A DNA stretch of 64,000 nucleotides. Source: Rhodospirillaceae bacterium. GTDB lineage: Bacteria; Pseudomonadota; Alphaproteobacteria; Reyranellales; Reyranellaceae. Within the stretch, counting starts at the first letter, position 1; every line of letters starts with the position of its first letter. The position numbers and the translations under genes were made by a program. The notes under the pieces were generated by a model. It ran no database searches and was not told where the DNA came from. It saw only the letters and a program-made list of their open reading frames with translations. The stretch is taken from the NCBI GenBank assembly GCA_009772935.1, contig WOUR01000032.1, forward strand, positions 21,273 to 85,272, read 5' to 3'. Of this stretch, positions 46,903 through 54,826 are shown in pieces.

Positions 46903-47408
46903 GAGTTCTCGGGGTGAAGGGGAGAGGAGGAAGGCGCGCGAGGCGCTTCCCGATAGTGAAGGGTGAAGGGGTGTCCGCTGGCGGTTGGAGCCTCGCCCAT
47001 CGCGACGAAGCCCAAGAACTTGAGCCAATCCGCATAAGCGGCATTCCTGGGGTCATTCATCGTGACCAGCTCGGGGCAGCGCCCCTGCCAATCCTCGACC
47101 AACCGCGCGGAGAGGCGCAACAGGTCGGCAATGGTGGCCTCGCTCCCGAGCGCTTCCGCCGTCATGGCAAACCACGGGAAACCACGCGTCGGCCGTAGTG
47201 GCGACGCGGTGATCCCGAAGAGCCCTACAAGCCGACCGTCGAGGCACGCGACGTGACATTCCCCGCGATCCTTGGCGAGCTTGAGAGCATCGGCAGCGGA
47301 GAGCGTGGGGAAGGCGGCGGCCAGGGCGTCTAGGTCGGGCTGGCGAAGTCGTGGGGCGAGGTCGGCGACGTCGTCGTCAGTCGCCGGCCGCGTGGTGATT
47401 GAGGACAT
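46899..47408 (-). CDS. T7 gp13-like protein with GNAT-type fold
   Basis: A 169-residue protein opening RPATDDDVADLAPRLR, with GRLVGLFGI, FPWFAMT and a closing NDPRNAAYADWLKFLGF. This is the acetyltransferase-like pattern of the T7 gp13 family (DUF2833), in which an early RPxxxxD, a central G-x-x-G/A strand and a W-L-K-x-L-G-F helix recur. T7 gp13 (138 residues) is needed for virion assembly. Its place ahead of the gp14-like gene is the same as in T7. Catalysis is not implied. Confidence 0.65.
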   Translation of the reverse strand: MSSITTRPATDDDVADLAPRLRQPDLDALAAAFPTLSAADALKLAKDRGECHVACLDGRLVGLFGITASPLRPTRGFPWFAMTAEALGSEATIADLLRLSARLVEDWQGRCPELVTMNDPRNAAYADWLKFLGFVAMGEAPTASGHPFTLHYREAPRAPSSSPLHPENS

Positions 47409-47417
47409 GAGGTGCCC

Positions 47418-47630
47418 CTAGACGGCCGGCAGAGTGTCGGCAGCGACGACCGCAACCTCTTCGGCGCCAGTCGTGACATTGCGGATCGTGCGCTTGACGT
47501 TGCCGTCACCGACAGGGCGGCGCGTCTCGCACCATTGGTAGCCATCCTCGAAGTAGAGGATTTGAATGCCGGCGGGCTCGATGACGTTGTTTTGCGCGTC
47601 AGTGAGCGGGGCGAGCTTTGTAACCTGCAT
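47418..47630 (-). CDS. Small hypothetical protein
   Basis: A 70-residue protein (MQVTKLAPLTDAQNN...), beta-rich, with one Cys in YQWCETRRPVG. ATG 47630 is preferred to 47648. It lies where T7-like phages encode the capsid and tail-tube proteins between scaffold and gp13, but is far too short for those. No family recognised. Confidence 0.55.
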   Translation of the reverse strand: MQVTKLAPLTDAQNNVIEPAGIQILYFEDGYQWCETRRPVGDGNVKRTIRNVTTGAEEVAVVAADTLPAV

Positions 47631-47651
47631 ATTGGTTCTTCCTTTCAAGGG

Positions 47652-48452
47652 TTAGACGTCACCGCCGCGCTTGAAGGCGGCCCATTTGGCGGCGAGGGTC
47701 TTGAGCGGCTTGGCGTCGCTGGCAAGTACCAGGGCACGCACGGCGTTCTTGTGGTCGGCCGGATGATGCTCTGCGGCCCACTGGTAGAGCGCGTCCGTTT
47801 CGCTGGCGGGAATGCCCTGGGTAGCGACGGCAAGGTCCGCCTGCCGGCGAAAGCCTTCGACCACGCTCGTTGCCATGGCCTCGGCACGCTCGGCGTCCAG
47901 GCCGACAGAGCGCGTCGCGCGGACAAACTGCCCGTAATCGAGTGAGCCGCGACTGACGAAGTCCTCCACGAAGCCCGTGATTACCTGTCCGGGGACGGAA
48001 GCGTTGGCGCGATCAATGGCCGCCTGCAGCTCACGCGAAGGTTCGTCGCCCGTGGCGCGGAGGGCTTCGCGCTCCTCGGATGCCTTCTGTAGCTCCTGCT
48101 GTTCCTCCTGCCGCTGAGCCTGTTCGGCCTGCTGGCGCTCCACGGTCGAGATTGCTTCGTACCCGCCTCCCGGCGCCGGCCGGATCAGGCCCATGGTGAC
48201 GGCCTGGGCGACTTCAATCTCCATGGCCGTGCCTCCCGCGTTGTAGATCAGGAGGTCATTGGCGGCGGCAGCGGCGGCGGCCTTCGGAGAACCGAACTTG
48301 CTGCGGAACTCGGGGGCGCTGGGCGGGGAGAACTCAGCCTGTGCGGGCGCGTCGAAGGTCGCGCCGCCCTGCTCGGCGCGCTGCACCATGCGGTCGATGT
48401 AAGAAGCGTCGGCGCCCGGCGGGAGGGCTGACGGGGGAATGCTGTTGCTCAT
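47652..48452 (-). CDS. T7 gp9-like capsid assembly scaffold protein
   Basis: A 266-residue acidic helical protein. It has an Ala/Pro-rich disordered start, a Gln/Glu coiled-coil stretch (QQAEQAQRQEEQQELQKASEERE) and a compact C-terminal region DALYQWAAEHHPADHKNAVRALVLASDAKPLKTLAAKW. The last segment closely parallels the part of T7 gp9 that reads ...ALY..L...NP.....L..AL...D......I. . Scaffold proteins guide capsid shell assembly and set its size. No coat-protein gene follows, unlike any normal T7-like genome. Identification rests on pattern and position. Confidence 0.55.
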   Translation of the reverse strand: MSNSIPPSALPPGADASYIDRMVQRAEQGGATFDAPAQAEFSPPSAPEFRSKFGSPKAAAAAAANDLLIYNAGGTAMEIEVAQAVTMGLIRPAPGGGYEAISTVERQQAEQAQRQEEQQELQKASEEREALRATGDEPSRELQAAIDRANASVPGQVITGFVEDFVSRGSLDYGQFVRATRSVGLDAERAEAMATSVVEGFRRQADLAVATQGIPASETDALYQWAAEHHPADHKNAVRALVLASDAKPLKTLAAKWAAFKRGGDV

Positions 48453-48479
48453 GTGAGATGTGCCTTTCTGGTAGTTGGA

Positions 48480-49100
48480 TTAGGGATTGGTCGAAGGGAT
48501 GCGGAGCGGCGCTCGCATGTCCGCCTCGCGTTTCCGTGCGTCGTCTTCGGCGGTCTGAAGAGCCACCACGGCGGCGACGATAAGCTCGACGTACTGCTCA
48601 ACGAGCCGCTTACCGGTGGACGCCAGGACGCGAGCGCCTGGGGTGCCAGTGTTGGGGGCCAAGCCGAACACGGCGCGGGCTATGGCGAATTCCAGGGACC
48701 GTTGGTCCGGGAAGAGCCGGGGATTGGACCGCTCGATAACGACGACGGCCACGGCGCGAGCGAGGATCATCTCAGGTGTTACGCCGTGCGCTGCCAGCCT
48801 TGCCAACTGAGCACTGACGCCGGACAGGGTGTCGCCATTCCGGGCGCGCTGGGCAGCGTCGTCTAGCTCCCGCTGTAGCTCCCGCGACGCTCGGGAGAGG
48901 CCGGGATGGCCCGCGTTCGCGGCGAGTAGCGCCTCTATCTTGCGTGACCAGCCTGCTAGGTCCTCTCCGGAACGAGATAAGGGGCGGGCGGTAGGGTGCC
49001 CGTATTGGGCGAGGCGACGACGGTGGCGGTGGCAGAACCTGCCGAACCGCGTGCGGTAGGCATGACAGTCCGACACCACGCATTGCTTATGCTGGTTCAT
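48480..49100 (-). CDS. Hypothetical protein with N-terminal zinc-ribbon-like motif
   Basis: A 206-residue protein. The first 35 residues have C-x4-C, then C-H-R-H within RFGRFCHRHRRRLAQYGHP, a small zinc-binding motif seen in phage HNH endonucleases and DNA-binding proteins. The rest is helical and Arg/Ala-rich, with no HNH catalytic core that I can see. It may bind nucleic acid. It lies between the helicase-like and scaffold-like genes. Confidence 0.55.
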   Translation of the reverse strand: MNQHKQCVVSDCHAYRTRFGRFCHRHRRRLAQYGHPTARPLSRSGEDLAGWSRKIEALLAANAGHPGLSRASRELQRELDDAAQRARNGDTLSGVSAQLARLAAHGVTPEMILARAVAVVVIERSNPRLFPDQRSLEFAIARAVFGLAPNTGTPGARVLASTGKRLVEQYVELIVAAVVALQTAEDDARKREADMRAPLRIPSTNP

Positions 49101-49265
49101 GGGGTCTCTTGGGGTTGGCTAGAGGTGGTGTGCTGGCGCGCACGGTCGACCACCCCCGGCGGCCTGAGGTGTCCGCGAGGTTGACCCCTCGGGGTCGCGC
49201 TGTTGGGCTCAGGAGCCGGGGGCGGCGTTAAGCGTGGGAACCCTATAGCTGTAGGAAGTCCGCGC

Positions 49266-51218
49266 TTAAGTTTGGGGCTCTTCCTCGAATGCTCGCTCAA
49301 GCGAACGTCCGACCAAGAGCCATGGAACGTGATCAGGGACGAGCCGGACGGCGTCGGTAAAGGTCCTGGGAGGGACTTCCCGAAGCCCGGCAGCGTCCTT
49401 CAGTTGCCGGGTAGAAACCCGCTTGATGGACGGCGGGAGCCCCTTCAGATGCTCCACGATCTTTGCAGTCGTCGAGGCTGTTATTCCGGGCTGTCGCCCT
49501 TCAGCGTCGAGAAGGTGTCTCGCTTCCCACGGAGCCCAGCGGACGCCGGGCATAACGGAGGCGAGTAGGGGCTGGATGCCGCTGTCGCGATGGATGATCC
49601 ATCCTTTCATCGGCCTTGCCTGCCCGTTGTCCATGACCCTGCAGCTACCTCGGCTTAGGGCCTGATAGACCACATGGGCAACTTCACTCCGGGCCAACTC
49701 CTTAACGGTGGTGGTCGACACCTCCTCGCGGAGGTTATCCGACTGACCGATGAAGGAGGCGGCAAGGTCCAGGGAAGAGCGCTGCAAGACGCCACATAGG
49801 ATCACGTTGCTGCAGTGAGCCCAGCGGTTGAGGCTGGTCTCTTGTCCCCACGTCGCGACGTTGATCCTCGGGAGCCACACAGGCTTGCCGTCAACCACTG
49901 CCGGGACCTTGGCGTCCGTATCGACGCCGGCCACCGACAGGCCGCGAAGCATGGCGGACCTGTAGTTGATGCCTTCTCCATGGCGATCCTTGAAGACGAA
50001 GATCAGGACGGCTTCCTCGGCGGGAAGCGCCTTCACTACGTCGACAACCTCCCGCACGGCCTTCCGTTCGGCCATTGCGGAGAAGTCGCGTTGCATCGTC
50101 TCCCTGCCGCCCCCTGAAAAGAGTTGGTGCAAGGTGACAGCGTCGTAGCTCTTGAGTTGCGACAGTCGTTTCCCAATGCGCTTGATTGGATCGAGGTACT
50201 TCTCCGCGTCGTGAATGGTCGCGTCGGCCTGCACTAGGCGGCGGATCGGATAGCTGGCGTCGAGAATGATGATGTTTTGTATCTCTCTCGGCACCGCCAC
50301 CTGATACCAGACCGCGCCATGCTCCCCGGTCGGTAAGGCTCGAAGCTCTTCCCTAGAGAACTCCAGGAGATCGGCCACGGGCGACAGCACGGTTTGCCTG
50401 GGAAGCTTCGCGCGGAGCGCTGTTAGCGACGCATCGTCCAGCTCTGGCAATGTGAGCGTGACCGCTTCGTCGCCCTTGCTGCGCGAGAGTGCGCCCTCGA
50501 TTTGGTCGCGAGCGCTCTTGAGCCAAGCCACGAGCCGCGTTCCGTCGTCTTCGGCGCCGCGCCAGATGCCTTCAAGATATCCGATAGCGCCATTCAGCTC
50601 GCGAACGCTTACGCCGTGGGCATCGCTCGCCAACAAGCTCTCATCCCATATCATCAGGTCCCGACGCTTCCGCCGGTAGCTCATGAATAGGTCGTGCCCT
50701 TCAGCCATCCGCACGCGGTTATGTGCGACAAGCATTATCTGCCGGTCTTCATTCGCTGCGGTTGGAGGGAGTGCGTAGGAGTTGCCGTTGGGGACGTAGA
50801 GGAGCCCGATACGATCCTCGCCGACGCCTCGCGCCATCATCGCAAGCTTCAGCTCTACCAGTGCTTCAATCTTGCTGGCGGACACCGCGACCGAGACGTG
50901 ATCGAGCCCGAGTTTCACCAGGGCGGAACACCACGCCACAACGGCCGATGTCTTCCCCATGCCGGTGGGCAGTGAGAAGGCCCAACGTCCGGGGCGTCTG
51001 CCTTGAGCACTCTCAGTGAAGAGGCCGCAGAGGGCGTAAAGCGCGGCCCGGTGATCGTCGCTGAGTACGTTCCCGTTATCCGCAAGCGTCTGACACAGGC
51101 TATCGAAGGCTTCTCTCGTGAGCGCTTGATGGGAGACGCCGTTGACTGGCACGCCATAGCCGGCGCGGTCTAGCGCATGCTTCATGGAGCGCCGTTGGCG
51201 CCTGTTGGGCTCGGCCAT
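49266..51218 (-). CDS. SF2 helicase-like ATPase
   Basis: About 650 residues. Walker A is LPTGMGKT near residue 85, motif Ia is VSVAVSASKIEAL, the Walker B/DEAD equivalent is DLMIWDES near 190, and the C-terminal half has VLIFVFKDRHGEGINYRS, resembling a second RecA-like domain. The last ~120 residues contain a possible winged helix (SIKRVSTRQLKDAAGL). Phage and satellite elements use such ATPases for replication. It does not match T7 large terminase: the nuclease domain is absent. ATG 51218 follows AAGAGG; the TTG at 51227 is unlikely. It lies directly after the small-terminase-like gene. Confidence 0.65.
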   Translation of the reverse strand: MAEPNRRQRRSMKHALDRAGYGVPVNGVSHQALTREAFDSLCQTLADNGNVLSDDHRAALYALCGLFTESAQGRRPGRWAFSLPTGMGKTSAVVAWCSALVKLGLDHVSVAVSASKIEALVELKLAMMARGVGEDRIGLLYVPNGNSYALPPTAANEDRQIMLVAHNRVRMAEGHDLFMSYRRKRRDLMIWDESLLASDAHGVSVRELNGAIGYLEGIWRGAEDDGTRLVAWLKSARDQIEGALSRSKGDEAVTLTLPELDDASLTALRAKLPRQTVLSPVADLLEFSREELRALPTGEHGAVWYQVAVPREIQNIIILDASYPIRRLVQADATIHDAEKYLDPIKRIGKRLSQLKSYDAVTLHQLFSGGGRETMQRDFSAMAERKAVREVVDVVKALPAEEAVLIFVFKDRHGEGINYRSAMLRGLSVAGVDTDAKVPAVVDGKPVWLPRINVATWGQETSLNRWAHCSNVILCGVLQRSSLDLAASFIGQSDNLREEVSTTTVKELARSEVAHVVYQALSRGSCRVMDNGQARPMKGWIIHRDSGIQPLLASVMPGVRWAPWEARHLLDAEGRQPGITASTTAKIVEHLKGLPPSIKRVSTRQLKDAAGLREVPPRTFTDAVRLVPDHVPWLLVGRSLERAFEEEPQT

Positions 51219-51260
51219 GTCCGACAACCTCTTGAGTTCGGGTGAGATAGTGGGGCGGCG

Positions 51261-51527
51261 TCAATGCTTGTTGCCGTCCGGGTCGAAGGGCAGGTTACGC
51301 AGCTCGGCCATCGCCTCCAGGCCCCGGCGTAAATCCGGCCTCGATACGGCGTTGAAACCTTGGTCCGCGAGAAACTTCCTCGATACATCCAACATGCTGG
51401 CGCGGGTCGGCTGGTCGCCCTGTAGAGCCTCCAAGAGGCGAGTGACCATGGCGTCCCACAGTTTCTTTAGGGCCTCTTGCCGTTCCTCGGGCGTGAGAGG
51501 GACGTAGGCGCCGCTGTCATCGGCCAT
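51261..51527 (-). CDS. T7 gp18-like small terminase subunit
   Basis: An 88-residue protein (T7 gp18 has 89). It has an N-terminal basic/acidic helix (LTPEERQEALKKLWDAMVTRLLEAL), then TRASMLDVSRKFLADQGF, the L-x-V-x-R-x-F/Y-L-x-D-x-G/N motif of podovirus DNA-maturase A proteins, and a late LPFD motif also common there. Small terminases recognise the packaging site on phage DNA. No large terminase is encoded in the element, as in SaPI-type satellites that redirect a helper's motor. GGAAGGTG precedes ATG 51527; the gene starts 2 bases after the upstream stop. Confidence 0.65.
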   Translation of the reverse strand: MADDSGAYVPLTPEERQEALKKLWDAMVTRLLEALQGDQPTRASMLDVSRKFLADQGFNAVSRPDLRRGLEAMAELRNLPFDPDGNKH

Positions 51528-51529
51528 GG

Positions 51530-51916
51530 CTACACCTTCCCGTCTGTCGGGATGGTGAGGCCAAGGTCCATGCTGCGAGAGATTGATTCCTGCCAATCCA
51601 GCAGCCGGCCCGACCGGTCCATCAAGACGCCAGGAGGCGCGGCGTCGACCAGCCGGGCGTGTTCAGCGAGAGCCTTCTTCTCGGCACTCACGTCGGCGGG
51701 ATACGGTGCGGAGCGGTCATCCATACGGGCAGCGAGAATGATCGCCGCCATATGCTCTGTGTAGAGGTCGACCGCTCGCCGGACGAGTTGCGAATAGGAG
51801 GGCGCGCGGGTCGGATCGCCAACGAAGATGGTCGCGGTGCGCTGAAGCCACGCAAGCTGCGAGTCGGCCCTTCCGTCGAACGCCACACGGCGCGACTGAA
51901 ACGGGTTCTTGGTCAT
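51530..51916 (-). CDS. Hypothetical protein upstream of small terminase
   Basis: A 128-residue protein (MTKNPFQSRRVAFDG...). Its centre, SYSQLVRRAVDLYTEHMAAII, resembles the helix of ribbon-helix-helix proteins, and the preceding strand FDGRADSQLAWLQRTATIFVG fits a short beta-helix-helix DNA-binding unit. It could be a regulator acting on the repeat region directly upstream (52171-52430). This is inference only. Confidence 0.55.
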   Translation of the reverse strand: MTKNPFQSRRVAFDGRADSQLAWLQRTATIFVGDPTRAPSYSQLVRRAVDLYTEHMAAIILAARMDDRSAPYPADVSAEKKALAEHARLVDAAPPGVLMDRSGRLLDWQESISRSMDLGLTIPTDGKV

Positions 51917-52170
51917 GATGGTCCTGTAGTGGGGTGTTAGGAGGGTTGGGAAAACAAGGGCAGCCATCGCGCGGCCAGGGGTGCCGAACGGGACTGAAGG
52001 GGTCTGCGCAAAGGCAAACGAAGAGAGCGAGAGAAAATCAGACGCCCGAGGCGGCCAGGAGCAGCCCGCCGGGAAGGCGACAGCGGCGCTCTACCGGCCA
52101 CACCTCGGGCACCTCGCACGCCATCGGCATGAGCCGAGCCGGGAGGGCGTGAGCGTGGAAGTTTTGCATC

Positions 52171-52430
52171 TGCCCTGGTGACGCTTTTGCTTTTGTGCCC
52201 GCTGTTATTGAACTTTACGCGATATTGGTGCGGGGCGGGGCGTCGCAGCAGGGATGGTAAAGTTTCTACCTGCCATGGTGAGGCTTTTGCTTTTGTGCCC
52301 GCCGTTGCTGGCTTTTGCGCGATAATCGGTACCGGTCCGGCTGCGAGGAAGGCAACCCGAGTAACAAGGTATGGGCAATGGTGCGTCTTTTGAAAGTCGG
52401 ACCGTAAACACTACACTTTAGGCGATATTC
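52171..52430. repeat. Three ~100-bp tandem repeats, noncoding hub of the element
   Basis: Two copies with exact 100-bp period start at 52171 and 52271; their first 30 bases differ at only 2 positions. A degenerate third copy follows at about 52374 (period 103). Each has TGGTGnnnCTTTTG and, about 30 bp later, CTTT(A/G)(C/G)GCGATA(T/A)T followed by GC-rich sequence. The region 51917-52410 holds no convincing gene. It may be an origin with iterons, a packaging site or a set of promoters or operators. Copy three overlaps the end of the neighbouring minus-strand gene. Confidence 0.7.
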
Positions 52431-53031
52431 GGGGGCGGGGCTTCGCTATGGCAGCTTTGGGCGGCCGGTAGCCGCGAGTTGTCGGCCTCGGCGTGCGCAA
52501 TGTCCGCCAGCATTTCGGGGCCTGTCTCGGGCGGGCGTTCGCGGCGCGTCGTTCCACAATGACTTCGACATCCGCCCTGCGGTCGACTAGGTCGATACAG
52601 ACTTGCACCGAACTAGACGGTAGCTCCGTTTGGCCGTCGCACATCACTTCCCAGCGGATCAGGGCATATTGCTTGCCCATGGCGCGCACCGTAACGACGG
52701 GTCGCTGTCTTGCCGGCTTTACCTCGCAACCCCGAATGGTCAGGCGGAAACGCTCGCCCGCCGGTAGGCATACACTGGGGTTCGCGGCATTGACGCGGCA
52801 TGGCTCTTTCGGGGGCCTGGGGGCGACGGCCGGCGGCGCGCGGCGGCCCGGAGGTGGCGCGGCAGGGGCCTTGGTAGCGCTCCCAGGGGGCGGGCCTTGG
52901 ATAGGCGCTGACGCGGCTATAGGAGCCTCTACAGAGCGTTCGGGAGACTTGGCCGGCTTCCGGAGCCGCAAGCCCGGAACGGTTGTGCGGGCAGATTTGA
53001 AGCCCTCTCGGATGCTCTTCGCGTTGCTCAT
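52411..53031 (-). CDS. Proline-rich basic hypothetical protein
   Basis: A 206-residue protein with a disordered Pro/Ala/Arg-rich first 85 residues, then a possible beta domain (about 85-165; RFRLTIRGCEVKP, PVVTVRAMGKQYALIRWEVMCDGQ, SVQVCIDLVDRRADVEVIVE) with three or four cysteines, and an Arg/Lys/Pro tail. It looks like a nucleic-acid-associated protein, but no family is recognised. Its start overlaps the serine recombinase stop by 4 bases. Confidence 0.55.
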   Translation of the reverse strand: MSNAKSIREGFKSARTTVPGLRLRKPAKSPERSVEAPIAASAPIQGPPPGSATKAPAAPPPGRRAPPAVAPRPPKEPCRVNAANPSVCLPAGERFRLTIRGCEVKPARQRPVVTVRAMGKQYALIRWEVMCDGQTELPSSSVQVCIDLVDRRADVEVIVERRAANARPRQAPKCWRTLRTPRPTTRGYRPPKAAIAKPRPRISPKV

Positions 53032-53756
53032 TTGCTGGCCCCAACCTGGGCACTAATCGGGGCGTCTGCAAGCCGCGCCCTGACACGGGCCACCGTCACC
53101 GGATGCCATGCCCCGCCGCGCGGCGCCTCAATCTCCCTGCGGTTCAACTCTTCAGCCAGGGCACGGAGCGATAGGCCGCCCGCCGGGTCGATGTCTGCGA
53201 AGGCATCCCGGAACGTCTCAGCCCGCCCATTGGCGTTCGCTGTGAGCCGGGCCACGGCCGCAGAGTTGCCCTTGGCGGCCCTTCGGAGCGCTTCGGCGCC
53301 GTTGGGGTTGCCCAGCCGCCGCCCTTCTTTGGCGAGGCGTTTACGGGCCACGGCAAGGGCCTCCCGAGTGCGCTGGGCGATCATCTCCCGCTCGCGCTGG
53401 GCAATAACTGCCATGATGCCGACAACCGTCTCGTCCGCCGTGGGAAGATCGGCCGCGACGAACCGGACGCCACTGTCGCGAAGCTGGAGGAGGAAGGCGG
53501 CGTTGCGGGAGAGGCGGTCTAGCTTGGCGATCAGGAGCCGGGCGCCACTTGCCTTAGCCCGCCGGATCGCGCGCTGCAGCTCGGGGCGGTCGGCCCGCTT
53601 GCCGCTCTCGACTTCGACGAACTCAGCCAGGAGACGGCCCCCGGTGTTCGCTAGGTAGCTTTGCAGCGCCTCGCGCTGGGCGTCCAGGCCCAAGCCCGAC
53701 CGGCCTTGCCGTGCCGTGCTTACCCGCAGGTAGGCCACAAACTTGTCCGCTCGCAT
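53028..53756 (-). CDS. Serine recombinase (resolvase/invertase family)
   Basis: A 242-residue recombinase. The N-terminal catalytic domain starts KFVAYLRVSTARQGRSGLG with nucleophile Ser13, and contains ARLLIAKLDRLSRNAAFLLQL with the active-site arginine region. A C-terminal segment (GLSLRALAEELNRREIEAPRGGAWHPVTVARV) is a helix-turn-helix like that of larger serine recombinases. It may resolve multimers, invert DNA or regulate. ATG 53756 is chosen as the start of the conserved domain. It is a second recombinase next to the tyrosine integrase in the same element. Confidence 0.9.
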   Translation of the reverse strand: MRADKFVAYLRVSTARQGRSGLGLDAQREALQSYLANTGGRLLAEFVEVESGKRADRPELQRAIRRAKASGARLLIAKLDRLSRNAAFLLQLRDSGVRFVAADLPTADETVVGIMAVIAQREREMIAQRTREALAVARKRLAKEGRRLGNPNGAEALRRAAKGNSAAVARLTANANGRAETFRDAFADIDPAGGLSLRALAEELNRREIEAPRGGAWHPVTVARVRARLADAPISAQVGASK

Positions 53757-53782
53757 CCTCGCCTCCCGGCCTGTTACGTTCG

Positions 53783-53800
53783 GCCTAACGACCATTAGGC
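53783..53800. promoter_or_regulatory. Perfect palindrome GCCTAA-n6-TTAGGC
   Basis: An 18-bp inverted repeat (6-6-6) lies 27 bp upstream of the serine recombinase start, within the divergent control region. It could be an operator for an element regulator. Confidence 0.45.
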
Positions 53801-53829
53801 AATATGTAACACGCTGCGATTTACGCCAC

Positions 53830-53846
53830 TGAGTCAGATTGACTCA
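53830..53846. promoter_or_regulatory. Perfect palindrome TGAGTCA-n3-TGACTCA
   Basis: A 17-bp inverted repeat (7-3-7) in the same divergent region, 30 bp from the other palindrome. Its spacing is typical of a dimeric repressor site. Confidence 0.5.
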
Positions 53847-53889
53847 GGCGGGTGCGCCGGTCGCGTCACTGTGTGCTATGGGCGAGGGT

Positions 53890-54099
53890 ATGGATGATCT
53901 CGCTACCACCATTGGTTATGTGGTTCTATTTGCAGCGGCATTGGTCGCGGGCGGGTGGGCGCTGCGCAACGTGCGGGCTATGTGGGACGCCTCGCCCAAG
54001 CTGAGGAAGGGCGCCCGCACGGCGAGCGACATTTACCTAGCCGTGTTCTTTCTGGTTGTTGTCGGTGGCCTGATCGTTGCAGGGCTGCGATCCATTTGA
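53890..54099 (+). CDS. Small two-helix membrane protein
   Basis: A 69-residue protein with two transmembrane helices (TIGYVVLFAAALVAGGWAL and IYLAVFFLVVVGGLIVAGL) joined by a basic loop. ATG 53890 has GGGCGAGG just before it; an ATG at 53878 is possible. Small membrane proteins next to repressor-like sites may be holin- or effector-like, but this cannot be decided here. Confidence 0.55.
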   Translation: MDDLATTIGYVVLFAAALVAGGWALRNVRAMWDASPKLRKGARTASDIYLAVFFLVVVGGLIVAGLRSI

Positions 54100-54112
54100 C
54101 CATCGGTTTCAA

Positions 54113-54154
54113 CTAAAGAAGCCCGACGTGTTGATCCGTCGGGCTCTTCAAGTT
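54113..54154 (+). terminator. Stem-loop, possible terminator
   Basis: An 8-bp GC stem (GCCCGACG / CGTCGGGC) extended by partly paired AAGA/TCTT flanks lies between the small membrane protein and the next convergent gene. The run of T is short, so efficiency is uncertain. Confidence 0.5.
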
Positions 54155-54168
54155 TCCGGGGCGTCTCG

Positions 54169-54366
54169 CTAGGCCGCCACTCTCGCCGGCTCCGCGATCA
54201 CCACATGCGCCCCGTGGCGTGTCCAGGTACAGCCATCGTGTTCCCGGTGTGTCTCGCCGTCCGCGAGGTGTCCCGAGTACTCGCACTGGGGAAACCAGTC
54301 GCGTACCTCAATCGTCGCGCCCTTGTCCTGAATGATGACGCTGCCTCGCGCCTGCTTGACCTGCAT
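54169..54366 (-). CDS. Small hypothetical protein
   Basis: A 65-residue protein (MQVKQARGSVIIQDKG...) that appears beta-rich, with two cysteines (QCEYSGHLADG and DGCTWTRHG) and several histidines, so a bound metal is conceivable. A strong GGGAGAGAG precedes ATG 54366. The frame is open to 54474 but the upstream part looks noncoding. Confidence 0.55.
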   Translation of the reverse strand: MQVKQARGSVIIQDKGATIEVRDWFPQCEYSGHLADGETHREHDGCTWTRHGAHVVIAEPARVAA

Positions 54367-54826
54367 CGCTCTCTCCCTGTGGGTTGATCCACTCGCCGCT
54401 CGCGAGTGCTGAGAGGGAAGATGAGTCGTGCCCGCCAGGATCACAACGAAGGTTGCTGCATAGCGCCGATTCAAAAAGACATTGTTTTTGCGGAGGGCTT
54501 TCGCAACGGGAGAGGTTCGTAGGTGTGACCTATCGAGCTTCCAATGTGCGGCAACCGTGATCCCGCGCCAGCAACCGGCGGGTCACGCCACCTCTACGGA
54601 CATCCAATCCCGTAAGAGTGTCGGCCGATGCTGCATCGCCTCGTCTTGCGTGACGGGATGGCGTGACACTGGCACCACCATCGACCGCGACAGGTGCGCC
54701 ACGTGACACCGGCACCGTGCCAGCGACCGAAGGCACGCCATGCCCACCCCACCGGGGGGACGCGGCGCGGCGGTATGGGCGCTTACCACTTTGCATTTCT
54801 GGCCAGGACATTCGGCGGACCGGCGT
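54367..54826. other. Stretch without a convincing gene
   Basis: Several overlapping open frames exist on both strands here (for example minus 54530-54811 and 54583-55014), but their composition looks like GC-rich noise with many Arg/Pro/Ser residues. I see no ribosome-binding site or family motif and no clear RNA structure. Confidence 0.4.

Noticed and set aside
49266..51218. Large terminase identification for the 650-residue ATPase
   Set aside because: It has SF2 helicase-like motifs and a possible winged helix but no terminase nuclease acidic cluster, and does not resemble T7 gp19.
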